From NCBI GenBank assembly GCA_964292695.1, contig CAXYWB010000002.1:1-64000 (forward strand): DNA of 64,000 nt. Reading direction: 5' to 3'. The stretch is from UPXZ01 sp018055865. Its GTDB lineage: Bacteria; Bacteroidota; Bacteroidia; Bacteroidales; Paludibacteraceae. Both the position numbers and the translations under genes were made by a program. How positions within the stretch are numbered: position 1 is the first letter of the stretch; the number at the start of each line of letters is the position of its first letter. Below the pieces are notes generated by a model. It saw only the letters and a program-made list of their open reading frames with translations, had not been told where the DNA came from and did no database searches. This document shows, piece by piece, positions 33,392-43,410 of this stretch.

Positions 33392-35692
33392 ATGAAAACA
33401 GGAAAATTCGAAGTAACAGGCATGACTTGTTCTGCGTGTGTGGCGCATGTAGAAAAAAGCGTACGTAAACTTGAAGGCGTAGCTGATGTGACGGTCAATT
33501 TACTAACCAACAGTATGTCAGTGAATTACGACCATAAAACACTTGCTCCTGATGAGATAATTGAATCGGTACAAAAGGCTGGGTACGACGCTTTTGAAAA
33601 AACAGAAACTGCCACAGGTGTCGTACAGCTGGTAAATCAAGCTGAAAATGAGCAAAAAGAGATGAAAGTTCGGGTTATATATTCCTTTATATTTCTTATT
33701 CCTTTGCTCTATATCTCCATGGGGCAAATGGTTGGCATACCATTGCCGGCTTTCTTAACCGGTGAAAAAAACGCCCTCATTTTTGCAGTTGCACAATTGC
33801 TGCTCACAGTTCCGGTTTACATAATTAACCGCAAATTTTTCACACACGGATTTAGGGCGTTGTTGAAACTCTCACCCAACATGGATTCACTTGTAGCCAT
33901 AGGCTCATCGGCTGCGCTCTTGTATGGATTTTTTGCAATTTTCAGAATTTATTACGGGATTACTTACAATAATCCGGCTGTTATTCATCAGTATATTCAC
34001 GACTTGTTTTTTGAATCTGGAGCTACCATCCTTACTCTGATAACGCTTGGTAAATACTTAGAAGCCCGGTCGAAACGTCAGACATCTGATGCACTGACAA
34101 AACTCATCAATTCTGCTCCTCAAACAGCCAACGTCATTCGCGACAAAAAAGAAATTGAAATTCCTGTGAATGAAGTAAGGGTAAACGACATTGTAAGCAT
34201 TCGTCCGGGAGAAAAAATTGCTGTTGATGGGATTGTGGAAAACGGATTTAGCTCGGTTGACGAATCGGCACTCACGGGCGAAAGTATACCTGTTTTCAAG
34301 CAAAGCGGCGACAGCGTTATTTCAGCGAGTATAAATAAAACAGGATTTTTTACTTTCCGCGCTACTAAAGTGGGCCGAGATACTACTCTTTCGCAAATTA
34401 TTCGGCTGCTGGAAGAAGCATCGGCTTCCAAAGCTCCCATTTCAAAACTTGCCGACCAAATCAGCCGGATTTTCGTACCGGTAGTCATCGGAATTGCCGT
34501 TCTGGCTACTATTACCTGGTTGCTTTTCGGCCAAACGTTTGAATTTGCTCTATCCATAGGAATTGCAGTACTGATTATATCCTGCCCCTGCGCACTTGGA
34601 CTGGCTACTCCGGTTGCCATTATGGTCGGGATGGGCAAAGGAGCTGAATCAGGAGCACTCTTCAAATCGGCAGAAGCGCTGGAAATGGGCGGAAGAATCG
34701 ACACGATTGTTTTTGATAAAACAGGAACCATTACCGAGGGAAATCCTCAGGTAACTGACATCGAATCCATTCACTATTTGGACGAAAGAGAACTGTTGCG
34801 AATTTGCGCTTCACTCGAAAAATATTCTGAACACCCTATTTCGGGAGCAATCATTAAAAAAGCAGAGGAAGAAAAGCTGGAACTGTATCCCGTCAATGAA
34901 TTTACCGGAGTTCCCGGAAAAGGAATTTCAGGCAAAATTAAAGGTGAATTTTACAAAGTCGGCAACAAGGCATTTATATCCGAAAGTATTGACATTGAAT
35001 ATGTTGAAGATTTTTTATTCCAGCTTTTGCAACAAGGAAAAACAGCCCTGTTCGTTGCCGACGATGAGAACATACTGGGTGTAATCGGAGTAGCCGACGT
35101 ATTGAAACCTACAAGCCACGAAGCGGTTGACTTGCTGAAATTAATGAATATGTACACCATATTACTTACAGGCGATAATCAGCGTACTGCCTTTGCCATT
35201 CAGGATAAAATAGGTTTTGACAAAGTAATAGCAGAAGTACTACCGCAAGACAAAGATAAAATTATTCAGAATTTGATGGCCGAAGGACGAAAAGTAGCCA
35301 TGGTGGGCGACGGCATAAACGATGCACCTGCATTGGCACGTGCCGATTTGGGAATCGCTGTGGGAGCTGGCACTGATATTGCCATCGAATCGGCAGACGT
35401 GGTGCTGATGAAAAATGATTTGCTGGATGTGGTTACCGGTATTCGTTTAAGTAAATCAGTTATTCGAAATATCAAAGAAAACCTTTTTTGGGCGTTTTTT
35501 TATAACATTATCGGCATTCCTTTGGCTGCAGGAGTCTTCTACGCCGCATTAGGATGGAAACTCAGCCCCATGTTTGCAGCAGCAGCCATGAGTTTGAGTT
35601 CGGTTACCGTGGTGATGAATGCACTCAGGCTACGAGGCTTTATCCCCACAAAGTCAAACCTGAAACTCCTGAAGACTGGAAATTCCAATTGA
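33392..35692 (+). CDS. copA: Copper-exporting P-type ATPase
   Basis: Inner-membrane pump of 766 residues, probably exporting Cu(I). It has an N-terminal heavy-metal domain with GMTCSACVAHVE (Cys13, Cys16), about eight membrane helices, the CPC ion motif (ISCPCALGLATP), the phosphorylation motif DKTGTITEG, the HP motif (YSEHPIS) and GDGINDAPALA. The TGES loop is present (ALTGESIP). A 73-residue metal chaperone gene follows, which supports copper handling. The leader may regulate expression. Confidence 0.94.
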   Translation: MKTGKFEVTGMTCSACVAHVEKSVRKLEGVADVTVNLLTNSMSVNYDHKTLAPDEIIESVQKAGYDAFEKTETATGVVQLVNQAENEQKEMKVRVIYSFIFLIPLLYISMGQMVGIPLPAFLTGEKNALIFAVAQLLLTVPVYIINRKFFTHGFRALLKLSPNMDSLVAIGSSAALLYGFFAIFRIYYGITYNNPAVIHQYIHDLFFESGATILTLITLGKYLEARSKRQTSDALTKLINSAPQTANVIRDKKEIEIPVNEVRVNDIVSIRPGEKIAVDGIVENGFSSVDESALTGESIPVFKQSGDSVISASINKTGFFTFRATKVGRDTTLSQIIRLLEEASASKAPISKLADQISRIFVPVVIGIAVLATITWLLFGQTFEFALSIGIAVLIISCPCALGLATPVAIMVGMGKGAESGALFKSAEALEMGGRIDTIVFDKTGTITEGNPQVTDIESIHYLDERELLRICASLEKYSEHPISGAIIKKAEEEKLELYPVNEFTGVPGKGISGKIKGEFYKVGNKAFISESIDIEYVEDFLFQLLQQGKTALFVADDENILGVIGVADVLKPTSHEAVDLLKLMNMYTILLTGDNQRTAFAIQDKIGFDKVIAEVLPQDKDKIIQNLMAEGRKVAMVGDGINDAPALARADLGIAVGAGTDIAIESADVVLMKNDLLDVVTGIRLSKSVIRNIKENLFWAFFYNIIGIPLAAGVFYAALGWKLSPMFAAAAMSLSSVTVVMNALRLRGFIPTKSNLKLLKTGNSN

Positions 35693-35763
35693 TACAACAA
35701 TCAACTGTTCAATTTTTTACAATTTACACACTACAATAAACAAACTTTAAACAAAACCTTTGA

Positions 35764-35786
35764 ATCCCTTCATTAAAAAAGGGCAG
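35764..35786. repeat. Weak palindrome between copA and copZ
   Basis: CCCTTCATTAAAAAAGGG-like segment; it may be a much-decayed junction repeat, but the match is poor. Confidence 0.3.
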
Positions 35787-35809
35787 TTTTCAAAATTATT
35801 ATCATTATT

Positions 35810-36031
35810 ATGGAAAAAACAGCATTAATAAAAGGAATGAGTTGCTCACATTGCGCAACCCGGGTGGCAAAAGCACTGAATAAAATAGACGGTGTAGAAG
35901 CAACCGTAGATTTGGAAAGCAGAACAGCCAAACTACATCTTTCGAAAAAAATCTCGGACGAAAAAATTAAAGCGGCGGTAGATGATGCCGGATATGAAGT
36001 AACAGATATTATTGGTGTACCTGAAAATTAA
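35810..36031 (+). CDS. Heavy-metal-associated domain protein, CopZ-like copper chaperone
   Basis: A 73-residue single HMA domain: MEKTALIKGMSCSHCATRVAKALNK with Cys12 and Cys15, then the beta-alpha-beta fold ending DDAGYEVTDI. Such proteins carry Cu(I) to CopA in the cytosol, and it lies 117 bases after copA on the same strand. Confidence 0.9.
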   Translation: MEKTALIKGMSCSHCATRVAKALNKIDGVEATVDLESRTAKLHLSKKISDEKIKAAVDDAGYEVTDIIGVPEN

Positions 36032-36246
36032 ACGAATAGATTATCCCCTTTCAGTTTGTAATTTCACACGTAAATAATTGGTTTTAACCCTTCATATAGA
36101 ATTCATATATTAACAGAACACAACCATTTATTAAAGACCCATAATCATACCCGATTCATAAAAAACAAAAATAATTGCCTGAAAATTTGGCTTATACCTG
36201 TTTGTTTTTGTTATTTTGCACCCAATTTAAAAAACCGAACATAATT

Positions 36247-38589
36247 ATGTCAAAAAATTTAGTCATTGTTGAGTCACCTGCCAAAGCCAAAACCATCGGG
36301 AAGTTTCTCGGAAACGAATTCGAAGTAATGTCGAGCATGGGACATATCCGCGACTTGTCAGATAAAGGATTGGGGATTGATTTTGAAAATAATTATGCTC
36401 CGCAATACGAAGTTTCGGCCGACAAGAAAAAAATAGTAGCTGATCTTAAAAAGGCTGCCAAAAACACCGAAACTGTGTGGCTGGCATCCGATGAAGACCG
36501 CGAAGGAGAAGCCATTGCCTGGCATTTGTCCGAAGAATTAAAATTAAAAAAAGAAAACACCAAACGGATTGTTTTTCATGAAATTACAAAAGATGCCATC
36601 TTGCATGCCATTGCAAATCCGCGCGAATTAGATATCAATCTGGTGGATGCACAGCAAGCTCGCCGTGTATTGGATCGGATTGTGGGTTTTGAACTTTCAC
36701 CGGTGCTTTGGCGCAAAGTTCGTCCGTCGCTTTCTGCCGGGCGCGTGCAATCGGTTGCAGTACGTCTGATAGTAGAGCGTGAAAGGGAAATCAACAATTT
36801 CAATGCGGAAGCGACCTACAAAGTTACAGCTATTTTCTCATCCAAAGATGCCAACGGAGCTACCGTGGAACTCAAAGCCGAGCTGTCGCGCCGATTCAAC
36901 ACCAAAGAAGAAGCGCTCGCGTTTCTGGAAGTGTGCAAAAAAGCTCAGTTCAGTGTGGAGAGCATTGAGAAAAAACCACTTAAAAAGTCACCTGCGCCTC
37001 CCTTTACCACATCTACAATGCAGCAGGAAGCATCACGGAAATTAGGATTCTCTGTATCGCAAACCATGATGGTAGCCCAGCGACTATACGAATCGGGAAA
37101 AATCACGTATATGCGTACCGATTCAGTCAACCTATCTTCATTGGCCATTGGAACGGCCAAACAGGAAATAATAAGCATGGCCGGTGAAAAATACGTGAAA
37201 ATCCGTAAGTTCAACACCAAATCAAAAGGTGCTCAGGAAGCTCACGAAGCCATTAGACCTACCTACATAAGCACACACAGTGTTGAAGGTACTGTACAGG
37301 AAAAACGGCTTTACGATCTTATTTGGAAACGTACCATCGCTTCGCAAATGGCCGATGCCGAACTGGAAAAAACAAATATTTATATCAATATTTCGGGCAG
37401 CAACTACCAATTTATAGCTTCGGGCGAAGTAATTGTTTTCGACGGTTTTTTAAAGGTCTATCTGGAATCCACCGATGATGAGCCGGATGCTGAGACAAGC
37501 GGAATTTTACCAACCATGAAAAAAGGTGAAATTCTTACTTCCAACGAAATTCTGGCTCAGCAGCGTTTCAGCCAGCGCCCGGCTCGATACACCGAAGCCA
37601 GCCTGGTGCGCAAACTCGAAGAACTCGGAATAGGCCGACCATCAACCTATGCACCTACCATTTCTACCATTCAAAACCGAAAATACGTAGAAAAAGGGGA
37701 TCGAACGGCCATAAAAAGAGAATTCAACGAACTAAAATTAAAGGATGGGAAAATTTCAGATAAAATAAAAACCGAAAATACCGGAGCTGAGAAATCAAAA
37801 CTTTTTCCTACGGATATTGGTCTGGTAGTCAACGACTTTCTGTATGAATACTTTCCGGATATCATGGACTATAATTTTACGGCCCTTGTAGAAAAAGAAT
37901 TTGACCACATAGCCGAAGGAAAAGTAAAATGGACAAAATCCATTGATAATTTTTACAAAAAATTTCATCCGGTAGTGGAAAGCACCCTTAAAAACTCCGA
38001 ACGTCAGGTTGGAGAGCGCGTTTTGGGCATCGATCCCAAATCCGGGAGACAAATAGCCGTTAAAATAGGCAAATTTGGCCCTATTGCTCAAATAGGAAAG
38101 TCTGAAGAAGAAGAAAAGCCGGTTTTCGCGTCACTTCAAAAGTCTCAGTCTATTGAAAGTATTACACTGGAAGATGCTCTGGAATTGTTCAAACTTCCCC
38201 GTGAAATTGGTGAATTTGAAGACAAAGAAATGATAGCTGCCGTGGGCAGATTCGGTCCATATATCCGTCACGACAGCAAGTTCTATTCATTGCCCAAGAC
38301 AGATGATCCGCTTGAAATTTCGTCTGAAAGAGCCATTGAAATTATTGAGGCAAAGCGAGAAGCCGATAAAAACAAAGTCATCGGTGTATTTGGCGAAAAG
38401 GGCGAAATACAGGTTTTGAACGGAAGGTTCGGCCCGTACATAGCTTTCGAAAAAAACAATTATAAAATTCCGAAAAAGACCGACGCCGCATCTTTGACCG
38501 AAGATCAATGTCGCGAAATCATTGCTTCGCAGGCCGATACGGTTGGAAAAAAGAAAAAGCCATTTGGCAGAGGCAGAAAGAAAGCCTAG
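36247..38589 (+). CDS. topA: DNA topoisomerase I
   Basis: Relaxes negative supercoils. The start MSKNLVIVESPAKAKTIGKFLG at ATG 36247 is the conserved one, giving 780 residues; the frame is open upstream to 36175 but without homology. Toprim acidic triad is in ASDEDREGEAIAWHL (about 87-101), the catalytic Tyr in GKITYMRTDSVNLS, and the C-terminus carries repeated short domains (FGPIAQIGK, GRFGPYIRH, GRFGPYIAF) without Cys zinc fingers, ending in a basic tail PFGRGRKKA. This is the usual Bacteroidota form. Confidence 0.96.
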   Translation: MSKNLVIVESPAKAKTIGKFLGNEFEVMSSMGHIRDLSDKGLGIDFENNYAPQYEVSADKKKIVADLKKAAKNTETVWLASDEDREGEAIAWHLSEELKLKKENTKRIVFHEITKDAILHAIANPRELDINLVDAQQARRVLDRIVGFELSPVLWRKVRPSLSAGRVQSVAVRLIVEREREINNFNAEATYKVTAIFSSKDANGATVELKAELSRRFNTKEEALAFLEVCKKAQFSVESIEKKPLKKSPAPPFTTSTMQQEASRKLGFSVSQTMMVAQRLYESGKITYMRTDSVNLSSLAIGTAKQEIISMAGEKYVKIRKFNTKSKGAQEAHEAIRPTYISTHSVEGTVQEKRLYDLIWKRTIASQMADAELEKTNIYINISGSNYQFIASGEVIVFDGFLKVYLESTDDEPDAETSGILPTMKKGEILTSNEILAQQRFSQRPARYTEASLVRKLEELGIGRPSTYAPTISTIQNRKYVEKGDRTAIKREFNELKLKDGKISDKIKTENTGAEKSKLFPTDIGLVVNDFLYEYFPDIMDYNFTALVEKEFDHIAEGKVKWTKSIDNFYKKFHPVVESTLKNSERQVGERVLGIDPKSGRQIAVKIGKFGPIAQIGKSEEEEKPVFASLQKSQSIESITLEDALELFKLPREIGEFEDKEMIAAVGRFGPYIRHDSKFYSLPKTDDPLEISSERAIEIIEAKREADKNKVIGVFGEKGEIQVLNGRFGPYIAFEKNNYKIPKKTDAASLTEDQCREIIASQADTVGKKKKPFGRGRKKA

Positions 38590-38650
38590 GAACGGAGTCT
38601 ATTGCCCGGCCTATGCCTGTATTGGTTTAATTAATTATAAGTCCATAAAA

Positions 38651-39691
38651 ATGAAACGTTTACTGTTTTTTGTCGCTTTGCTTCCTGTGTTGGTTTCAGG
38701 GCAAACCATAACCGAAGGGAAATCCACACTGATTTATTCGCTTCCGAAAACCGAATTTGTGATTAATGCCACTGTAGAACTTGTTACCGAAAATCCGGGA
38801 AAATTTTATCAGTATTCCGACCGATTTCTGGCCACTTCGGAAGTAATCACTGCCGAAAAAAAATACTACCGGATGAAAACAATCACGATGGAAACACGTA
38901 CTGTAAGTGATTCAGAAAGGACTTTTACAATTATTCCCTCTAAAAAATCGCTCGCAAACCAGATTTCGGTTAATGACGAGGGCATTTTATGTGGCATCAA
39001 TGTAGCGCCCTCCAAAGCAATCAAAGAAATTCGAACCGAAAGAATCGAGAAAAAAGAAAATTTCTCCAATTCGAAACTGCTGCCGCTGAGCGAAGAATAT
39101 ATGCTGGCCGGTTCGGTGGCAAAAATGGCCGAAGGAGCCGCTAAACAGATTTACCGAATTCGGGAAAACAGGGTGGATTTACTCTCCGGCGACGTTGACA
39201 ACATGCCAACTGACGGTGCTTCGCTCAAAACCATGATAGCCGAGATGGATGTGCAGGAAAAAGAGCTGACTAAACTTTTCACAGGAATTACGACGGTGGA
39301 AACTCTGACTCAAACCATTGTTTACACACCCAAAACGATCGAGAAGGATGAAGTAGTCTTCCGTTTTTCTTCCCACAGGGGAGTTGTTGCGTCCGACGAT
39401 CTTAGCGGAGCTCCTTACTACCTGAATATCAATTTTGAGCCAATAAAAACGGTGACTAATGAGTCCAAAAAACCCAAAAAACCGCTTATTGAAGTCTTTA
39501 CGATACTACCGGTAACGGCTCAGGTGAGACTGGACGATGGAAATGAAACCCTATACGAGCAACAGGTCACGTTACCACAATTTGGCATTTTACTACCCAT
39601 TCCACTGGAAACGATGGATAAATACAGCAAAGCGTATGTAAGTCCGGAAAACGGCAGACTGCTTTCTATCGAACAACTGCCTAAGAAATAG
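38651..39691 (+). CDS. DUF4831 exported protein
   Basis: 346 residues with signal peptide (MKRLLFFVALLPVLVSG, then Gln18). The sequence fits DUF4831, a family of Bacteroidota: LPKTEFVINATVELVTENPGKFYQYSDRFL near the start and QQVTLPQFGILLPIPLETMDKYSKAYVSPENGRLLSI truncated here to its key words PQFGILLPIP at the end. ATG 38651 is chosen because a signal peptide begins there; the frame is open further upstream into topA. The function is unknown; it starts 61 bases after topA. Confidence 0.85.
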   Translation: MKRLLFFVALLPVLVSGQTITEGKSTLIYSLPKTEFVINATVELVTENPGKFYQYSDRFLATSEVITAEKKYYRMKTITMETRTVSDSERTFTIIPSKKSLANQISVNDEGILCGINVAPSKAIKEIRTERIEKKENFSNSKLLPLSEEYMLAGSVAKMAEGAAKQIYRIRENRVDLLSGDVDNMPTDGASLKTMIAEMDVQEKELTKLFTGITTVETLTQTIVYTPKTIEKDEVVFRFSSHRGVVASDDLSGAPYYLNINFEPIKTVTNESKKPKKPLIEVFTILPVTAQVRLDDGNETLYEQQVTLPQFGILLPIPLETMDKYSKAYVSPENGRLLSIEQLPKK

Positions 39692-39693
39692 TA

Positions 39694-39803
39694 AGTTACT
39701 TCGTATTATTAGTTTTACTTTATTAGTTTCACGTTATTTACTATTCGTTTTTTGTCTTACGTCGTTATTCGTTTTTTATACTACTAACAAACACGAAGTA
39801 ACT
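39694..39803. repeat. Inverted repeat and tandem-like T-rich block between convergent genes
   Basis: AGTTACTTCGT (39694-39704) and ACGAAGTAACT (39793-39803) form perfect 11-bp arms. The block between them repeats ATTCGTTTTTT twice and related TTA/CGT words. The right arm contains the stop of the kinase gene. Confidence 0.65.
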
Positions 39804-40692
39804 AAAACCGCTTTTTCACCAATACATTCAGCCCCTCTGGCACTATTTTGATATGAATTTCAGTTCCTTCGTCGTGCGGATCGCCATCGAGGTGAAAAGG
39901 TCCGGGTTTTTCGCGGTAAAGCGTAATTTCATCCGTCCGCAACGTCGAAACCAATAGATCTTTTTCAATTGTTTTGGTGAAAAGCTGAAATGCCAACGTA
40001 GGAATTGCAATTACAGGCACCATACTTATCACCGAAATATCCAGCAATCCGTCCTGAACGCTGGCATTAGGAGCAATGTAGGCATTATAACCCCACTGCG
40101 ATGCATTAGCAAATGTAATCACAAAAGCTTCTCCATCCAGGTCAATTCCCTTACCCGTCATCCGGTAATGCTGAGGCTCATAATTGAGGTATCCTTTTAC
40201 CATTTTCTCCAGATAACCCATCATACCCCGTGTTGTACCTCTTGAAAACAGCTCGCTCACATACGCATCAAAACCGGTACCACACGTACAGAAAAAAGGT
40301 TTTTCGTCGTTCACCAAGCCGTAATCCATCCTTATGACTTCAGAAAAATTGAGCTGTTCTATTGCTTTAGCCATGTTCGACGGTATTTTCAGATGCCTGG
40401 CCAGGCCGTTGCCGGAACCTGTAGAAATGACTCCCAAAGCCGTTGGAGTATTTACCAGCGCTTTTGCCACTTCATTCACCGTTCCGTCGCCTCCTACTGC
40501 CACTACTACATCCAGCCCTTCTGCCGCAAAACTTGAAGCCAGTTCGGTTCCGTGACCTTTGTAAGCGGTGTATATTATCCTGCAGTCTGCAAATTGCTCT
40601 TTATCAATAATCTGCTGGATGGACTCTGATATGTTCGCTTTGGATGAAGTACCCGAAACCGGATTAATAATAAATGCAATATTTTTTTTCAT
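39802..40692 (-). CDS. Diacylglycerol/lipid kinase family protein (YegS-like)
   Basis: 296 residues of the DAGK catalytic fold: FIINPVSGTSSK near the start, the nucleotide motif VAVGGDGTVNEVAKAL (about 64-79), STGSGNGLARHL, and HLDGDPHDEG near the end. It probably phosphorylates a lipid or sphingoid base at the inner membrane face; sphingolipids are common in this group, but the substrate is not shown. Monocistronic, converging with DUF4831. Confidence 0.9.
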   Translation of the reverse strand: MKKNIAFIINPVSGTSSKANISESIQQIIDKEQFADCRIIYTAYKGHGTELASSFAAEGLDVVVAVGGDGTVNEVAKALVNTPTALGVISTGSGNGLARHLKIPSNMAKAIEQLNFSEVIRMDYGLVNDEKPFFCTCGTGFDAYVSELFSRGTTRGMMGYLEKMVKGYLNYEPQHYRMTGKGIDLDGEAFVITFANASQWGYNAYIAPNASVQDGLLDISVISMVPVIAIPTLAFQLFTKTIEKDLLVSTLRTDEITLYREKPGPFHLDGDPHDEGTEIHIKIVPEGLNVLVKKRF

Positions 40693-40789
40693 ACAAGAGA
40701 AAAGTATATAATGCGAATGTACCGAATTTATTTAAAAAATTAAAGTTAAATTTTACACTGTTGAAACATTGAAAGCATACGGTTTGTTG

Positions 40790-40797
40790 TATATTTG
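40790..40797 (+). promoter_or_regulatory. -7 box of rnr
   Basis: TATATTTG, 22 bases before ATG 40819. It covers the TTG at 40795, which rules that codon out as a start. Confidence 0.65.
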
Positions 40798-40818
40798 ACG
40801 ATATTTATAATTCATCCT

Positions 40819-42957
40819 ATGAGAAAAAGAAGAAAAGAACAAGGAAGCACCCGTTTACGTAAAAATGACCTGCTGAAAAGCATTACTACCATTTTCACCG
40901 AAAATCCGCAAAAAACCTACAACTACAAACAAATTTCCAATCTGCTGGAAATTGAATCCGATACACAACGGACCTTTATCAACGAACTGATCTACCAGTT
41001 GCGCGATGAAGATATACTGACTGAAATTTCGCGCGGAAAATTCAAACTGAACTCCCGTGGAGGCTACATTACCGGCAAATTTGACCGTCAGGGAGTAAAA
41101 TCATACCTGATTCCGGACGACGGCGGCGAACAGATATTCATCCCTGAACGTAAAATAGGCACCGCCATGCTCAACGATAAAGTGAAAGTATTCATGTACG
41201 CACACCGCAAGGGCAAAGAGCCTGAAGGTGAAGTGGTTGAAATTCTCCGGCGTGCGCAGGATACGTTTGTCGGCATACTCGAAGTTTCGGATAACTTTGC
41301 ATTTCTAAATGTGCAAAGCAAAGTGCTCAATAGCGATATCCTGATTCCAAAAGCAAAACTGAAAGGCGGAAAAACCGGACAAAAAGCCCTTGTAAGAATC
41401 ATTGAATGGAAACATACGATGAAAAGCCCTGTGGGTGAAGTTATTGATGTACTGGGAGACAAAGGTGACAACGATGCGGAAATGCACGCCATCTTAGCCG
41501 AATATGGTTTGCCTTACAAATATCCTGAAAATGTGGAAGCTGCAGCTGAAAAAATAGAGGCCGGAATCACCCCGCAAGAAATTTCGAAACGACGTGATAT
41601 GCGCTCTGTAACCACATTCACCATCGACCCGCGCGATGCAAAAGACTTTGATGATGCACTTTCAATCCGGAAACTCGACAATGGACTTTGGGAAGTGGGT
41701 GTACACATAGCCGACGTAACACATTACGTTCGTCCCGGTACGATTATCGACAAAGAAGGGCAGGAACGTGCCACTTCGGTTTATCTGGTTGATCGCACAG
41801 TACCCATGCTTCCGGAGTATCTCTCCAATGGCATCTGCTCTCTTCGTCCCGATGAAGACAAACTGACTTATTCGGTCATTTTCCAACTGAACGAGCGGGC
41901 CGAAATAAAATCGTATGAAATAGCCAAAACTGTAACACGAAGCAATCGCCGCTTCACGTACGAAGAAGCTCAATCGGTGATTGAAACCGGCGAAGGAGAT
42001 TACAAAGAGGAAATACTGACACTGAATGAACTGGCCAAAAAATTACGTGAAAAACGTTTCCAATCAGGTGCCATTGCTTTTGATCGTGAAGAAGTTCGTT
42101 TTGAAATAGATGAAAAAGGGAAACCCCTGAGTGTGTATTTCAAGGTTCAGAAAGACTCCAATAAATTAATTGAGGAATTCATGTTGCTGGCCAACAAAAC
42201 GGTAGCAACTCACATTGGGAAACCGGGTAAAGGTCAGAAAGTCCGAACATTTGTATACAGAATTCACGACACACCCAATCCTGAAAAACTGGAAAATTTT
42301 TCCGCTTTTATCAAAAAATTCGGCTATAATCTGAAATCGACCGGAAAAAAAACGCAAATATCCTCGGCTATCAATTCGCTACTTGACGAAGTTTCGGGTA
42401 AAAAAGAGCAAAATCTGATTGAAACACTGGCTGTACGTTCCATGGCAAAAGCCATCTATTCCACACAAAATATAGGTCATTACGGGCTTGCGTTTGATTA
42501 TTACTCGCATTTCACTTCACCCATACGCCGATATCCGGATATAATGGCCCACCGGCTACTGGAACAGTATGACAAAGGTGGCAAAAGTGCAAACGAAAAG
42601 GAAACCGAAGAATTGTGCGAGCACTGCTCCAACCGCGAACAGCTTGCTGCTAACGCCGAACGTGCTTCCATCAAATACAAACAGGTGGAGTTTATGGCTG
42701 AGCGGGTCGGGCAAACCTTCGATGGAGTCATTTCAGGCATTACCGAATGGGGTATTTATGTAGAACTAATCGAAAATAAGTGCGAAGGAATGATTCCTAT
42801 CCGTGATCTGGATGACGATTATTATGTAATGGACGAAAAAAATTACTGCCTGATAGGACGACGCTTCCACAAAAAATATCAACTGGGCGACGAACTTACA
42901 GTAAAAGTAGCAAAAGCAAATCTGGACAAGAAACAGTTGGATTTCGTGCTGGCGTAA
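40819..42957 (+). CDS. rnr: Ribonuclease R
   Basis: 3'-5' exoribonuclease of 712 residues for structured RNA. Order: winged-helix N-terminal domain (about 10-80), cold-shock domains, the RNB catalytic domain with FTIDPRDAKDFDDALS (metal-binding Asp cluster, about 270-285) and RYPDIMAHRLL, and a C-terminal S1 domain (GQTFDGVISGITEWGIYVEL). No lysine-rich tail is seen. Start ATG 40819 follows the promoter. A single copy of the junction repeat follows, then tRNA-Arg. Confidence 0.95.
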   Translation: MRKRRKEQGSTRLRKNDLLKSITTIFTENPQKTYNYKQISNLLEIESDTQRTFINELIYQLRDEDILTEISRGKFKLNSRGGYITGKFDRQGVKSYLIPDDGGEQIFIPERKIGTAMLNDKVKVFMYAHRKGKEPEGEVVEILRRAQDTFVGILEVSDNFAFLNVQSKVLNSDILIPKAKLKGGKTGQKALVRIIEWKHTMKSPVGEVIDVLGDKGDNDAEMHAILAEYGLPYKYPENVEAAAEKIEAGITPQEISKRRDMRSVTTFTIDPRDAKDFDDALSIRKLDNGLWEVGVHIADVTHYVRPGTIIDKEGQERATSVYLVDRTVPMLPEYLSNGICSLRPDEDKLTYSVIFQLNERAEIKSYEIAKTVTRSNRRFTYEEAQSVIETGEGDYKEEILTLNELAKKLREKRFQSGAIAFDREEVRFEIDEKGKPLSVYFKVQKDSNKLIEEFMLLANKTVATHIGKPGKGQKVRTFVYRIHDTPNPEKLENFSAFIKKFGYNLKSTGKKTQISSAINSLLDEVSGKKEQNLIETLAVRSMAKAIYSTQNIGHYGLAFDYYSHFTSPIRRYPDIMAHRLLEQYDKGGKSANEKETEELCEHCSNREQLAANAERASIKYKQVEFMAERVGQTFDGVISGITEWGIYVELIENKCEGMIPIRDLDDDYYVMDEKNYCLIGRRFHKKYQLGDELTVKVAKANLDKKQLDFVLA

Positions 42958-42966
42958 AGAAAAAGG

Positions 42967-42996
42967 AAGCCCCCCAAATCCCATTAAGGAATACTT
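42967..42996 (+). repeat. Junction repeat, single forward copy after rnr
   Basis: AAGCCCCCCAAATCCCATTAAGGAATACTT in full, 9 bases after the rnr stop; no reverse partner is seen before the tRNA. Confidence 0.5.
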
Positions 42997-43045
42997 CACG
43001 TAGTTGCAGATTGGTTTTATTTAGAAAAATATTTCGTATAAATTA

Positions 43046-43076
43046 TTTGAGAAATCAAAATATTGCCTTATCTTTG
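43046..43076 (+). promoter_or_regulatory. Promoter of tRNA-Arg(ACG)
   Basis: TTTG (43046-43049), 19 bases, TATCTTTG (43069-43076). Confidence 0.75.
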
Positions 43077-43099
43077 CAGTCCGAAATAAGCCGGAAACC

Positions 43100-43176
43100 G
43101 GCCCCGTGGCTCAACTGAATAGAGTATCTGACTACGGATCAGAAGGTTACAGGTTTGAATCCTGTCGGGGTCACCA
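43100..43176 (+). tRNA. tRNA-Arg (anticodon ACG)
   Basis: All four arms fold: acceptor GGCCCCG / CGGGGTC (one G-T pair), D arm GCTC/GAGT, anticodon arm TCTGA-CTACGGA-TCAGA with ACG at 43134-43136, T arm ACAGG-TTTGAAT-CCTGT, discriminator A and an encoded CCA. ACG would be read as ICG after deamination. Confidence 0.95.
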
Positions 43177-43180
43177 GAAA

Positions 43181-43219
43181 AAAAACCTAAACAGCTAAAT
43201 AACAGCTGTTTAGGTTTTT
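43181..43219 (+). terminator. Terminator of tRNA-Arg(ACG)
   Basis: Perfect 16-bp stem AAAAACCTAAACAGCT / AGCTGTTTAGGTTTTT with a 7-base loop, right after the tRNA. Confidence 0.92.
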
Positions 43220-43379
43220 GCTTTTTAGTATTTACATAAATTTTACACACATTTCTTTACAGTAATTCGGAGTCGCATTCTGTGAAAATGATCCAAAAAG
43301 ATTAATCCAATATTGATTGAACTGAAATAATAGTATCATATTACACTTCAAAATGACATGTTTTTCATTGTATAATGTC

Positions 43380-43387
43380 TATATTTG
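43380..43387 (+). promoter_or_regulatory. -7 box of the DUF2007 gene
   Basis: TATATTTG, 24 bases before the ATG. The span 43220-43379 shows nothing else. Confidence 0.6.
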
Positions 43388-43410
43388 TGCAATCTTAAAA
43401 TATTACTGTC

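Noticed and set aside
38522..38650. N-terminal extension of the DUF4831 gene into topA
   Set aside because: The signal peptide begins at ATG 38651 and the earlier part overlaps topA in another frame.
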